This document shows, piece by piece, positions 9,919 through 23,200 of a stretch of 64,000 nucleotides of DNA. The stretch spans positions 186,001 to 250,000 of the forward strand of contig JANQBS010000018.1 of NCBI GenBank assembly GCA_033085395.1. The letters are read 5' to 3'. This DNA comes from Xanthoparmelia taractica. Its lineage: Eukaryota > Ascomycota > Lecanoromycetes > Lecanorales > Parmeliaceae. The notes under the pieces are model-generated. The model had not been told where the DNA came from, made no database searches, and worked only from the letters and a program-made list of their open reading frames with translations. The position numbers and the translations under genes were made by a program. Each line of letters starts with the position of its first letter. Within the stretch, counting starts at the first letter, position 1.

Positions 9919-12900
9919 ATGGCGCCCTCTGTACCCCAAAATCCTACACCAGCCCAAGCTTTGGCACTACTGCCAAAGCTCAGTGATGCAGACGCTGATC
10001 TACGCTATATGTCATTGAATGATCTATACAGCACACTGAATGCGGGAGCATCTACTTTCCTTACTAACGACTATCATACAAGTGCCAAGATCATCGACGG
10101 TGTCCTCCAGACTCTGGATGACCAAAACGGTGAGGTCCAGAATCAAGCAATCAAATGGTATGACCTTCTCATACTCAGACCGAGTACAATTATTGACAGC
10201 ACGATACAGTGTCAGTGCTCTTGTCCTCAAATTGCCTCCAGATATCCTTGCACCGTTTGTTCACAGAGTCTCGAATATCAAAACCACGCATTCAGTGGAC
10301 ACCTCGATACCTTCAACGGCTTTGAGGACCTTCATAACCGCTTTTCCGAGACCGTTGCCCGGTATACCTCCGTCCGGAAAATCCCAAGATGCATACTCTG
10401 CCATCAGTAGAGTCTTGATACCGCGTTTGCTGGGCTACATAGTCATCCCACATGGCCTGGAAAATCTTCCCAGTCCACCACCAGGCATGCTGGAAATTGG
10501 TTCAGAAAAAGGCGCTAACAGCGATGCTGTTGATGTACTTATTGAGGTGATAAGATGCTTCGGGCCAATGCTTCAAGACCCCGAAAAACAAGCTTTCCAG
10601 AAGGCCATCATGAGTATCCTGGATGACGAACGCACTGGTTCTGTCATAAAGAAGAAGGCAGTGGTTGCCATCTCAATACTTGCGGTGTACTTGTCCGACC
10701 GCTTGCTGAGTACTCTCGTATCCAGCATCATCGAGAGTTTTGGAGGCAGCCATTTGACGTTGCCCAAACGACGACTACTAATCACAATGATTGGCTCACT
10801 CTCAAGATCAGTACCACAGAGACTCGGCCCATACCTGAAAAGGCTGGCTCCGTTTGTTCTTATGGCTCTCAGCGAACACGAGTATGAAGCCTACATGGAA
10901 GAGCTCGCTGAGGATGGTGCGCCCAATCTTGAGATTGAAGAGGTTCGAGAAGCGGCGCTGGTAGCATTGGAGGGATTTCTCTCATCCTGCAGTAAAGATA
11001 TGCGAGTATTTACAGACGAATCAATCGAAGCTGCATTGCGATACGTCGTCTATGACCCTAACACTGCGACTGACGAAGATGACGAAGACATGGGCGGCAC
11101 GCAGGACGAGGATGACGAAGGTGCTGAGACGAATGGCTTCGACGATGATGAGGAAGATTTTGAGGAAGACGGAGCTATGAGTGATGATGATGATGCTAGC
11201 TGGAAGGTTCGGCGATGTGCTGCAAAGGCACTCTACGCAATCATCTCGACTCGAAGCAATGGTGATCTCTTGGACAACGGCATGCTATATGACAAGATTG
11301 CTCCAGTCCTGATCGGCCGTTTTAAGGAGAGGGAAGAGAATGTTAGACTCGAGGTTCTTGCTACTTTGGCATCTTTGATCCGCAAGACCGGCGAAGGTGT
11401 CTCGCTGTTAAGCCCAAGCGTCGACGAAGACATTGACTTCACAGCAGCGTATACTTCTCGCTCACGTAAGCGGCGAAGGGTAAACAGCGATGCTGGCTCT
11501 TTTGACGCGCCAGGCATCTTTACGTCTTCCATGGGTCTAAGCTCTCCAGCGCCCTCACCTCCTCCAATTTCAGGACCCAAGGCGGATCTCGCTCGACTAA
11601 GCCCGGCAATTGTTCGAGGCGTATCAAAGCTTTTGAAGCAGAACTCAATTCCGACGAAACAAGCGTCGGTCACTCTTCTTCGTGACCTAGTTCTGGTGCA
11701 GAACGGAGGTTTATCAGACAGTTTAGGCAAGGTTATAGAGCCTCTACTTGATGCAATCAAGGTCTCGGCAGCCACTGCGACCGGTTCAGCATCAGCATCA
11801 GTAGGAGGGGTGGCAGTAGCGAGTGGCAGTAAGATGCGAATTGACGCACTGCAGCTCATTAGTGCGGTCTGCGACACACATTCGTCCAAAATTGTGGCAC
11901 CTTATATTGGGGCTATTGTTCCCAGCATCGTTATGGCTATCAAAGACAAATATTATAAAGTCTCGAGCGAGGCTCTCCTTGCAATCGAGAGCTTGATCAA
12001 GATACTCACGCCTCCCCGATCAGCTGGCTCAGAGCAGCAACGAAAGTTGCACGTTGGCAGTATCTATGACGCCATTACTGCACGCGCCGTGGCCACCGAC
12101 GCTGACCTGGAAGTACGACAAAGAGCCATACATGCTCTCGGCGTTCTTCTTGCACGTACCTCTGGATCAAACAACTCAAAGCTCCTTACGGCTTCCGACA
12201 AATCAAAGGCTCTTAGCATCCTTCAAGATCGGCTTAAGAACGAGACAACACGTCTATCTGCTGTCAAAGCTATCGATCTGGTGGTGGCATCCGCAGTTGA
12301 CCAGTGTGACGTTCAACCAGCTTGGGCACAAGGCGTGGCGCTCGAATTGGGAGCTCAGTTACGCAAAGCGGACAGAAAACTTCGCGGAGCAAGTCTTGCA
12401 GCGTTAATGAATTTCGTATCTAATTCAGTTGCTCTTGCAACTCTTGATGACGATACTATCTACAGTTTAGCTGGAATGCTTCTGCCGCTGATCAGTTCAA
12501 ATGATCTCAACCTCCTTGGTCCGGCTATGTCAATTCTAGGCAAGCTTGTCAAGCGCTGTCCCAAAAAGGTTGTAGACAACAATTTGAATCACGCGTTGTG
12601 TGGCGTTGTTCTTTCTTCGTTAGGTGGGGCCGTCTTCGACTCTTATCTGGGCCTGGTCAAGATTATTGGAGATCAGGCTGTAGGGCAGCCATTGATGCAG
12701 GGTCTACTGCAGAATGTGGGTGTGTCTGGTGATCCCGCTGTAGTAGGTAAAGCAATTGGCACCCTTTTGGTATCCGGAGGTTCGACTGTGGGTGTTAAAA
12801 TCAGTGACTTCGCGACGGAGTTGAGGACATCGAAAGACGGGAAGCGCAAATGTCTTGCTCTGTCGGTCCTCGGAGAAGCCGGCTTACGCTTAGGATCATC

Positions 12901-14139
12901 GTCACCCCTAGAACCAAGCGTCTTCACTGATCATTTCAACTCCAAGTCTGAGAACGTACCTCGCGCCGCAGCCATAGCACTTGGTAGAGCAGGAGCAGGC
13001 AACATTACTACCTATTTGCCGATCATACAATCGTACTCAGGCCAAGCAGGCAACCTACAGTATTTATCGCTCCACTCTATCAAAGAGATCTTGCAACATG
13101 CTGGAAAAGCCCAGTCAGACATTTCGCCATACACCAAGGAGATCTGGCACCGGCTTTTGGTATCATCGCAGGCGGAGGACAATAAAGCCATAGGGGCCGA
13201 GTGCATTGGAAGATTGACGATCATCGAGCCTAAGACGTTCCTACCCCTGCTCCAGGTAGTTTTCTCGCTGTTCATGTCTTTTTCACGCTGACCCTTGACC
13301 CCAGAGCTACCTCCAAGACCCAACGCCGACCGTCAGAGGCATGGTCATTCAAGCGATTCGCTTTACGTTTGCGGATAGCGATGATGCTTTTGACGAGGTC
13401 CTTAAGCCTATGCTTATCAAGATGCTGACAACGATGCTTAACGATCCAAACATAGAAAACAGACGACTTGCTCTAAGTACTTTGAACTCCGCCACAGCAA
13501 ACAAATCAGACATCGTTCTGCCTCACCTGGCACAGCTGATTCCCCTAGTAATGAAGGAGTCACGCATCAATACAGATCTCATACGCGAGGTTCAGATGGG
13601 CCCATTCAAGCACAAGGTTGACGATGGGCTTGAATTGCGCAAGGTAGAAGGGGATTCCCTTGCACCAAAAGCATATACAAGCTGACCTCTTTCTACAGAG
13701 TGCGTATGAGACCTTATATTCGCTGATGGAAAACGCATATACGCGCATCAATCCGCTCGACCTCTTCGATCGTGTCATTGCAGGAGTGGAAGATGAGCAT
13801 GAGATCAAGGTTCTTTGCAATCTCATGTTGACGAAGCTGATTGTTCTTGACCCCGAAGAGATGGTGCGACGCTTAGACGCCATCGCCGAGCGCTTCCGAG
13901 CAATTCTGGCGTTCAAGCCTAAAGAGAATTCGGTCAAACAGGAGATAGAGAAGGCCGCGGAGGCTAGTAAAGGTGTTCTCAAGGTCACAGTCTTACTCCA
14001 CAATGCGTTTCCAGCGACTTCGGCTACGGCGGCGAATGTGCAAGGGCAAGCATGGAAAGGCTACTGCGAATGGGTCACAAAAGAGTTCAAGTCGCAATTC
14101 ACGGCGGTGGAGAACGAGGTAAAGAGTCAGGCTGCATAG
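9919..14139 (+). CDS. candA: CAND1/TIP120 cullin exchange factor, intact single-gene form
   Basis: The four-exon gene encodes 1354 residues. Exons are 9919-10157, 10210-13255, 13305-13643 and 13699-14139; the introns are 52, 49 and 55 nt, and each removal restores a conserved HEAT-repeat sentence (for example NQAIKCVSALVLKLPPDILAPF across intron 1). CAND1 is an all-HEAT protein that wraps around non-neddylated cullin-RBX1 and swaps substrate receptors such as F-box proteins. Visible marks are the N-terminal LLPKLSDADADLRYMSLNDL, an acidic loop at about residues 370-415, HEAT repeats throughout, and the C-terminal TIP120 region (ESRINTDLIREVQMGPFKHKVDDGLELRK, then AYETLYSLMENAY). In Aspergillus nidulans CAND1 is split into CandA-N and CandA-C; here both halves are in one gene. 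Confidence 0.93.
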
Positions 14140-15384
14140 GGATTCAGCAGGATTGTAAGCATTGTTCATGAGCATCTGCCCTCGAGACAAAGTACCAAAG
14201 CGATTTCTGATGAGAAATGTGATGGAGAACGAGAAATGAGAACGTTAGAGCGCGGTCATATGAGAACCCCAGCATGAGATCTTCTTCGCCATAAGCGAAT
14301 GGACGGTAGATTGTGTTGCATATGTTGTATCTTTAGACAGACCAAACAGGAATTCAGAAGTGAGCAGCGCGCTTGATATAGCATCGAGATGTCAAACCTC
14401 AGCTCAGTGTAACAGCAATTGAGTGTCACTGAAGCGTATCCCCATGTGTTGGATGCCCAGTCCCTTGGATTTCGGTAGTTTGACGTTTTGCAGATGCTGC
14501 AAGTTGTCTGCACATGCACATGTCAGGAGGCTTTTTTATCAAATACGCCTGATTCCTCCAATCTTTCACACGAATCTCCTGCTTTCCTCTGTATGAGTAT
14601 TAGATCACTTTCTACTCAAAGTGGTTTCTATATGTTTGATTTCCCCAATGTCTTCGCTATCATCATTCCATAACACGTGACTTCCCTTATAAACCGGACC
14701 CCTTTCGGACTTTCTGTACGGCCGATAAGCCCTCCCCACATAAGCTATACTACCTTGACTACCTACTTTCTCTACGCCGGTCACCTGGTCATTAGAGGAG
14801 GTTCCTCGTCAACTGTGTGCTATCCTTTCGATTCACTTGCAGATTTTGTATTCTTTCTGAGGAACCTGTCAGTTGTCAAAGTGGACTTGAAAAGGAAGGA
14901 AGCTGCCTGGACAACGCCAAGACTGTGTGTTCCCCACATCCTCCCCTGCTCCCTGCTCCCTGCTGGTCGAGGGTGCTGCTGTAGCCCTTTTGAGCTTCCG
15001 CTAGCTCTCTTCGCTTCTCACCAGTATCGCATGAGAGCCTACCAGTGCTACCTCATGCTCAATTTCAGTCACCTTTCAGAACCTTCTGGCTGACACTGCC
15101 GTCTCTCAAAATTCCAGACCCCTTAGTCCCTCATTATCTTCTCCTCACTAACAACGTTTACGGTCCTTACTATCACCTCACAACTTCGATTCCACCTACC
15201 GGCCTCGCGCAAGTCCTCAAGACTCTTGAATATACAACCCACAGCGCTGAGCATCACGTTTCGCTGTCGCCCTACACAACATCTCCAATTGTCTCTTCGC
15301 GGGACCTGAACCAGCAAATCCATCACCCTGGCAGGAAGCAAGAGAAGGAGCCTCTCCACTCAGGGAGGCGGCCTTTTGAACAGG
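14140..15384. promoter_or_regulatory. Long 5' region of the PP2C gene
   Basis: This 1.2-kb stretch has no convincing gene. Its second half (about 14670-15350) is pyrimidine-rich (TTCC, CTCC and TCTTC runs), which suits a long promoter and leader for the phosphatase gene that starts at 15385. The first part holds the CAND1 3' end. Confidence 0.45.
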
Positions 15385-17246
15385 ATGTTTGGTAGCTCAA
15401 GCAGTCCAACAAAGGAACACCATGAAAGCCCCATTGCGTCACATCCCACCGGCAAGGCAACATCTGGTCCTGGAACCATACCAGGCGGGCTCAATTTGAA
15501 CGCGGTCAATGAAGATGGTGTTGATGATGACAGTCCAACTACTTTGAGCTCACCAACGGGGAGGAAATCGCAGGATGAAATAGGTCATAATGGCGAGAAG
15601 AAGCGGAGGAGTAGCGGGATAGCGAAGGCTGGCGCACTGTTCTCAAGTGCCAAAAACTCTTTCCACATACACAACTCGCCAAACTCGACCACTGAAGATA
15701 GTCAACTGGTGCCTCAACCGACAGCCATACAAAAGCTTGGGAAGACAGATCCGGCGTTAAGTGTACCCCAAGGTTCACTTAACAACTCCGCTGGAGAGTC
15801 ACGCCCCGGACCTAGGTCTACGTTCCGCGTTGGAGTCACAGAAGACAAAAACAAGAAATGTCGAAGAACCATGGAGGATACCCACGCCTATCTCTACAAC
15901 TTCTTGAGCACGCCCGCTCCAAATATTGGATCCGATTCGGAATCGTTGTCCAGTAGTATGAAGAGCCAATTATCAAAGGACACTCAAAAATCGAGCAGTA
16001 GCTTGTCTACCAGTCCTCCGCCGAGCTCGCATGTCGTTGAGACGGACAACGGCTACTTTGCCATCTTTGACGGCCACGCCGGTACTTTTGCAGCAGATTG
16101 GTGTGGAAAGAAACTACACGTTTTGTTGGAAGATATGATACGGAAGAACCCCAATACGCCGGTTCCAGAACTGCTGGATCAAACATTCACAAATGTCGAT
16201 CAGCAGCTAGACAAGTTACCTCTTAAGAACAGCGGATGCACGGCCATATGTGCTGTTCTCAGATGGGAGGACAGAATACCAAACTCAAACTCGGCTACAG
16301 GTTCTACTGCAATTGCACCCGCCGCAGCAGCTGCGGTCAAAGCTGCCTCGGAGCCGCCGGCATCAGATAGCAAGTCAGAAGTTTCGCAAAATCTTACTCC
16401 ACAGAGCAAGGCTAATTTGCCGGGCTTTGCATCGACCACACCCATGCCGAAACTTCAAAACTCGGCATCTCGTCAGCGTGTGCTATATACTGCCAATGTT
16501 GGTGATGCACGCATTGTGCTCTGCCGTAATGGAAAAGCTTTACGGTTGTCGTATGATCACAAAGGCAGTGATGAGAACGAGGGCAAGCGTATTTCGAATG
16601 CTGGGGGCTTGATCCTTAATAACCGTGTGAATGGTGTCTTGGCTGTTACTCGAGCTTTAGGTGATGCCTACATGAAGGATCTAGTTACAGGCCACCCATA
16701 TACTACGGAAACAGTGATACAACCAGATATTGACGAGTTCTTGATCTTAGCATGTGATGGTGTAAGTCCGCGTATGAATGCAATTGTTTGGTTGTTTGCT
16801 GACGAATTGTTCAGTTGTGGGATGTTTGCACTGACCAAGAAGCCGTCGACCTTATCCGCAACACCCACGACCCTCAGCACGCTTCGAGATTACTCGTCGA
16901 CTACGCTCTTGCCCGATTCTCCACCGACAACCTCTCCTGCATGGTTGTCCGCTTCGATAACAGCAAATTGCAGCAGACCGTTGAACGAAAAACAGAACCT
17001 ATCGGCGTCGAAGGTGATCCGCCTTCCATCAGAGCAGGCGGCATCAGCGAGGCAGACGCCATTGTGGGAGAGGCAAGGAAGAGTATGGGCGATGTCGGAC
17101 ACGTGATGCATAGTGATGTCCGCTCTGAAGAGGGTTTGGAGGAGGACAAGGCAAGGATTAGTCAGGAGATCATCCGGGAGGAAGAGGAGAAGGAAGTAGG
17201 GCCTGAGGTTGATCCCGACGCTCTGAAGAGCGTGCGAACTCGATGA
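15385..17246 (+). CDS. ptc1: Protein phosphatase 2C, Ptc1-type
   Basis: The two-exon gene (15385-16761, 16815-17246; intron 53 nt, donor GTAAGT) encodes 602 residues. PP2C enzymes are Mg/Mn-dependent Ser/Thr phosphatases; yeast Ptc1 dampens the HOG and cell-wall MAP kinase pathways. The PP2C motifs appear in order: [19 protein letters not shown] with the metal Asp and [34 protein letters not shown], and ILACDG joined across the intron to [15 protein letters not shown] closes the fold. The first 150 residues are Ser/Pro-rich and disordered, and a Ser/Ala-rich insert splits the domain near residue 310. The frame is open from a TTG at 15376; the first ATG, at 15385 (MFGSSSS), is taken as the start. 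The Ptc1 label rests on RRTMED plus HAYLYNF. Confidence 0.87.
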
Positions 17247-17632
17247 TCATGAATGACGACGGCGGCACTTTCATCGAGCATATTTGTTTCAAGCAAAAGA
17301 AAGGGCGAGTGTGTACTGACTGGATGGCTCCTCTTTATCATATGGCTTTGGTTCAGCAGTTCTGGCAATGGATTGCAGTGACCTGCCTCGAACGACGGAG
17401 TCATGAGGGGGAATTGCGAGATCTATTTACGACAAAGAGCACTTTCGCTACCGGCTATGTACAGTAGATCCTCGGGCATGAATTGCAAAGCACATGACGA
17501 AAGGGCAAAAGACGCGACTTCCCAAACAGTGCTAAAAGCTGCCTACCTTAGGCTTCAACAATTGACTACCTGATGACTTTTCAACCTCTGTAATATCCTG
17601 TAAAGCAGTCATAAACATCTGACATCCGCAAA
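17247..17632. other. Short intergenic spacer
   Basis: The 386 bp between two plus-strand genes hold the 3' end of the phosphatase gene and the promoter of the F-box/RCC1 gene. No other feature is seen. Confidence 0.5.
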
Positions 17633-19958
17633 ATGGCACCCACAACAGCCTTGACAGACCTTCGTAATTTCCTAGCAATCGTTGGCTATAGCACGTACAA
17701 GCTGACTAGCTACAGCCTCCGATATCCTCTACAGCATCTTCCCCTACCTCAGCGCCCATGACTTCTTAAGCTTCACAACCGTCACTGTAGGTTCCTACTA
17801 TTACGCCAGCCACAGCACATTGCTAATACCAACAAACAGAAAACTCTTCACACCTACCACCAAGACCCCGTCTTCTGGCATGCTCTCACCCGCACGACCT
17901 TCCGCATCCCGGACCAACCCCTCCTCCAGGGTGCGCGGTGGCAATGGCTTTACAAGAAGCTGCTCACGCAGACGCGGCTCTACACATGGGGCGATGACAA
18001 GAGTGGGAACCTGGGACATGAGGATCCGGGACCGCAGACCCAGAGGTTAAATCCTCACGCTGCGGTGCATGGGCGTAATCGTTGGTGGAGGACCGAGGCT
18101 GGCAGTGCAGGATGGCCGAAGCAGCCTGTGATTAGTGAAGATGTGGGCATTGTGGCTGATGTGCAGTGTGGGTAGGTGAGACGAGAGCATCTTGTTGGGG
18201 GAATACGCTGATGTTGGAGCACCCAAGCGGATGGTCGACTACGATCCTCAACTCGATAGGTGCAATATATATGTATGGCATCTTTGACGGACAGAGATCG
18301 GTCGGACAAGCAGGTTTGAGGAGGCTGAGTTTCCCACTTGCGTATCCGACTACGACGAGGACAAGATATGAGTCGAGTACTGCCATACAGCAGTATTCGA
18401 CAGGTCGCTCAAGCGTGCTGGGACTCTCGGATGATGGCAAGGTGTGGATGTGGGAGTCGCTCATGGGCTTCCAAATCAAGCTTGCTCATGTTGATATGGT
18501 GGGTAACAAGGTTGACAGAGTAATTGCAGGTGAGTTACCATCCTCTAAGGCATAAGGAGGAGTGGACGTCATGACCATTCGGACATAGGTTGGGACCGTA
18601 ACTCAATGTACGTGATCAATGTTGGTATCATCTACTGGGCCTCTGTCCAAGACAGCGACGTTGTCCGAGGTGGCCGTAGAGAGAGACTTGCAGTAGCAGA
18701 CACCATGCTCGTTGACTCTGTCACCATTCCTGGAACCGGCTTCCGTCGCAACAGAAACGTCGAGCGTCTTACAGACGACAGCCTCGAAGCCCGCATCGGC
18801 CAAGTAACCCACCACATCGTGCTTGAGAACTGGATCGTCTTCACAACCGACCTCAACAAAGTATTTTGCTATCCAACCGTTTTCCCCATGCCTGCTCTCA
18901 ACGTCCCGGAACCAATTGAACTCGTTACCTTTCCCGCAGTCTGCCAATCAGAAACATTCCGGATTCGCGATCTCCAAGGCTCTTTCATCCGCTTCGCCGT
19001 CTTTACAACTTCAGGCGCCATCTTGACCGCAGACAAAGACCTACTCAGCGCCTTCCACGACGCCTCAATCTCCAGTCCTGCTCACCCTTTACCGTCCCCA
19101 ACCCTCCTCCTCTCCCCCAAATCAACACCCATAATATCCCTCGCTTACGGCGATCACCACTACCACGCCCTCCATTCCAACGGAACAATAACATCCTATG
19201 GTCTTGAGCCTCAACGATGTGGTGCCCTTGGCCTTGGTAACAGTCTAATCTCCCACCTCCGCGGCGTAACCCTCCACCCGGCTGCTTTCGGCGGTGGCCG
19301 TTTACCCCCAGGTCTGAATCCGACAATCTGGTTCGAACCCCTTATGCAAACCTGGTTGCAGGATATGAGCTGGGCGGCCAACCAGCCTGAAGCGAAGGAG
19401 AGGGGGAGAATGCTGCAGGGTGGGCATGCGGGTGCTTGTGAGGCTATGGGTCGTTACTTTGAGCGCAGAGGGGCCGGTTGGGAGGATGGTGTCACCAAAG
19501 AGGACGAGTTGGGAGCGTATTTCGTTCTCAAAGTCGCCTCGGCTGGTTGGCATTCCGCCGCCCTCGTCCTGGTCGACGAAGATAAAGCTGAAGCTGCGAG
19601 AAAGTCGCACCTCGCTCGGTCGCCATCGCCTGCCCCCTCGCTCGCTGCTTCAGTTCAGAGCGTCGATTCGCAAGGGCTTGCATACGAAGTCGTTGATTCG
19701 CCTGGCGAGCAATTGGTGATTGGTATTCGGTCTGTGGGGCAATGGCTTTGGGATACGGGGCGCTGGTTCCTCGGGTTGACTGCAAGAGATGACACGAGGA
19801 ACCAGCAGGCGCGCCGGAACGAGAGGGAGGAGAGGAGTCCAGCGGAGAGAGAAAGGCAAATTCAAGGGATAGAGTATGAGTGGAGTAAAGAGCATTTCCC
19901 GAGGTTGAGGATGGAGGGTGGTGAGGTGATGCCGGGGGAGATTGAGGTTACGGAATGA
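17633..19958 (+). CDS. saf1: F-box/RCC1 protein, SCF-associated factor 1 (Saf1)-like
   Basis: The five-exon gene encodes 701 residues. Exons are 17633-17663, 17716-17786, 17840-18171, 18228-18529 and 18589-19958; the introns are 52, 53, 56 and 59 nt. The first exon is only 31 nt, and splicing it to exon 2 makes the F-box TDLPSDILYSIFPYLSAHDFLSF. RCC1-type blades follow: LYTWGDDKSGNLGH, CGGWSTTILNSIGAIYMYGI, SSVLGLSDDGKVWMWES, and HALHSNGTITSYG with CGALGLGN. F-box plus RCC1 propeller is the layout of yeast Saf1, an SCF substrate receptor for vacuolar/lysosomal proteins. The C-terminal 200 residues are charged and less conserved. It lies convergent with dcn1 (289 bp gap), close to other cullin-ligase genes. 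The substrate is unknown. Confidence 0.83.
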
Positions 19959-20247
19959 CATTGAAGCAGCATCATCAACTGATGCTTTATTTTCATTCGT
20001 TCTGCACAGCCAAAGTGATGAGAACGATATCAGTTAGTTGATGAGAGCAAAATCTGGGTAATCTCTGTTTGATAATAATGACAAAATTTACCACCGTTCG
20101 TAGCCGATATCTCGCACCCTCTCCATCATATAGGCATCACCATGGTATCATAACGACTTCGCCAATCTAGAGCCCATGCGGCTCTCCGGCTTTCAGCCGT
20201 CCATATAACATCCACCTGTTGTCAACACTGGCCTCAATGATACCCTC

Positions 20248-23200
20248 TCAACCCACATCCATCTCGGTCCCACCGGCCGCAATCCCCCTCTTCTCCTTTA
20301 TATAAAAAACAAACTCATCCAACACCCCTGGCCAGGCCCCATCCTCGCTCCACCAACCCATACTCTCATCCTCCAGACTCTTCATCGCAAACACGCCCGT
20401 CTGATCCCACATATCCTTACTAACACTCTTCTTCCACTGCGACTCCAGATAGTCGAGCCAATATGTGAGCCATGGCGTTTTAGCCGTGTTCCATGATAAT
20501 GAAGGAGCTGTGAAAAGGAGACGCCAGTACTCGAGAGCCGTGTCGAGGGGCACGATTTTCTGGCCCGGTAAGCGAGCGATGAGGAAGGTTTGTTTGTACA
20601 CGCGTTTGAAAAAGTCGGGTGTTATTGCGAGGGAGCGGCGGAAGGATGCTATTTGGCCTTGTTGTTTGGGAAGAGTTTCGGCGCTATGCAGTTAGGGCCA
20701 TGGTCAGTCGTTGCGTGACCTGGGAGCGTTTGGTGCTTTGTGTGAAGCGCATACCGATGGTTTTGCCATCCACTAACGAACCCTTCACGAGTGAACTCGC
20801 CCATCGTAGGTGCGCCGAGCTCTGTAAGGATTGCAAGCACAACAACTTCGTCTAGCTTGACGCCGAGGTCCGTAAGATATCGCATGGAGCCTTCGATCCC
20901 AATCTTGTCTGGTTCTTCCGCTGCATTGTCTGGCAGGCGTTGTATTAGCATGGTCACATACGCAAACTTAGCTGGACATTGGACGTACCCCGATACTTGT
21001 CAAACAATTTGTTCAGAGCTTGGGTGGCCACAGTGCCTGATGAGCCCGACAATCCGTTTGAACTCTGGAAGAAACTGTGATCGGACCATTTTGAATTAGC
21101 AAAATTATTCTCTTTCTTAATGCGAGTTCTAACAGCACGCCGCTCTTCCAGGTAGAAAGCAAGGGATTTGCGCTGCTTGAATGCCTCTGCCTTTGCGTAT
21201 TCCAGGGTCTCCTTAGGAGTCATGCCCTTCCATTCGTTTCCAGCCTTTCCTGGAAGTCCTGGTTGAGGGGGCCATAGTGGGAGCAAGTCAAAGCCCGGAC
21301 TAAAATTGCCAAATAGTGACGTCGCCCGCAAGTTTTTGGACAATTCCTTTGTTTCTAGTCTTGGTGTTGCTGATGGTATGCTTTTGGGTGACTTCTGAAA
21401 AGACGGCCTTGGGGATGGTGGCGGAAATCGGTCAGGGGATTGCTTTGCTCTTCTTCGAGGTGATGGTGGTTGTCGCGTTTCAAGATCACTATTGTCCATG
21501 TCCCGTAAATTTGGGTGAGGCAGTCTCGCGAAAGCAGGGCCAGAAGTGTCGTCCGTGTCATCTTTCACATCTACGGGATGGCTGCTCACCTGCTCGCTGA
21601 GGTTTGTTGCTGACAAAAGCGGAGTTTCTGCTGGTGATTCTGAAGGACATTCTGCCTTTGACGGATCGTCTCCTGCTGATGGAAGTTTGCCTCCTCCTGG
21701 CGAAGCTGGATGAGTTTCTGCTCTCGATGGAGCACCTGCTGCTGAGGGGTCAGGAGCTGTGGCTGTTTGAAAGCGCGACGGCTGGACGGCATCTTCAATT
21801 CCGCTGCTGGGTTCGAGGTGTGGAACCCTGGAATGTGGTGCGGCCGTTGGTGGATAAGGCAAGGCACCTTTGGCAAGCCCTGTATTGTTTGCTTGAGAAA
21901 ATGCACCGTTGGCAACGTTTGATTGATTTTCCGGGAAAGCTACTGCGCTGGCGACTGGATTAAAAGGTGGAGCAGCGACGCATTCCTGGTCAGGGCTGCT
22001 GTTGGGTGAATCTGGATCTGGGCTCACTCTCACTTCGTCGTGACAACCGTTAACGCTTGCAGTGGCATGATCCTCCTCGATTTCTTCACAAGCAAGCTGA
22101 TCCGTGTAATCGGTCAGTGTCTGCGAAGATTGGATGACGACGTCTAAGAGGCGAATAAGTTCTCGATCCTCATTGCCAGTGATGTCTAGCTTTAGGCCAT
22201 CTCGAACGCTTTGCCGAATATGTGCCAGTATTATTTTCGCATCTGCAACTGCCATATCGGCTGGGGATAGTCGCTCCAGCTGCTTGATTGAAGCCAACAC
22301 ATCGTTGTCGTTTAGCACCCGAGCCAGATAATCGAGTAGTGTGATTGATTGCTTCGGAGATTCCGGCCGTGTCCTATCAGACAAATTGGCATTGAGGGCA
22401 TCGAATGATGGGTTGCCTTTGTGGAGCGCGATCTGAGTGGCCTTACCGACCTGGGGAAGACGAACGCACATACAAGGGTGCTGCAGACATTTGGGGCACT
22501 CAGACCCAAATTCTGAACGTGGAGATGATCCAAATTCGCCTTCGCAGGGCAGACATGGGCATCTCATACAAGTATGTTCAGAACGATTTGCATCACGGCC
22601 AAAATGACTTAGTACAAAGGTTTCCTGGTCTTCTCCTTCCCTTGCGAACAGATCCGAATAATCACGGTGTTTTGGAGATTTAGGAGGGGTGGCTTTATGG
22701 AGCGCCATTGAAGCTTTGCGTTTAGACCTTGGAAAGGTAACTATAGTCTTCGCATGACTTGCCCTCCTTCGCCTTTCCCTTCGAGGCGAGATTGAGCGGA
22801 CTTGTTCATCGATGGTATGTTGTGGCAGCTTCAATTTGTAGGCAAGCTTTCGGGCCTCTTTTGTTGGCATAAGCAAGCCCCAAATCCCAGTAGTCATACC
22901 TTCGTTTGACGACGAGAGCCTTCTACGCCCGACATTCGCTCGATCGCTAGGTACTTCCCGATCAAATTCTACATCTGCTTGGCTATCAGATATCTCAGAG
23001 GCGGACGCAAGAGATGCGGACTTTGGCCTTGGAGTTCCTGGAGGCAGCACCCTGCTTTCAGCCTCGTCTATGAGGCTGTATCTCGGAAGCTTGTCTTGGG
23101 AAATCGCTGGTAGAGTCGTAAGTGTTTGGTCCATGCTACATGCTTTTGACTGTTTAGACTCATTATCCTTAAAATTATCTCGGTAATCCTTGTCTTCGGC

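Noticed and set aside
14677..15093. 138-codon frame upstream of the PP2C gene
   Set aside because: It lies in pyrimidine-rich leader/promoter DNA, has no family resemblance and its residues follow base bias.
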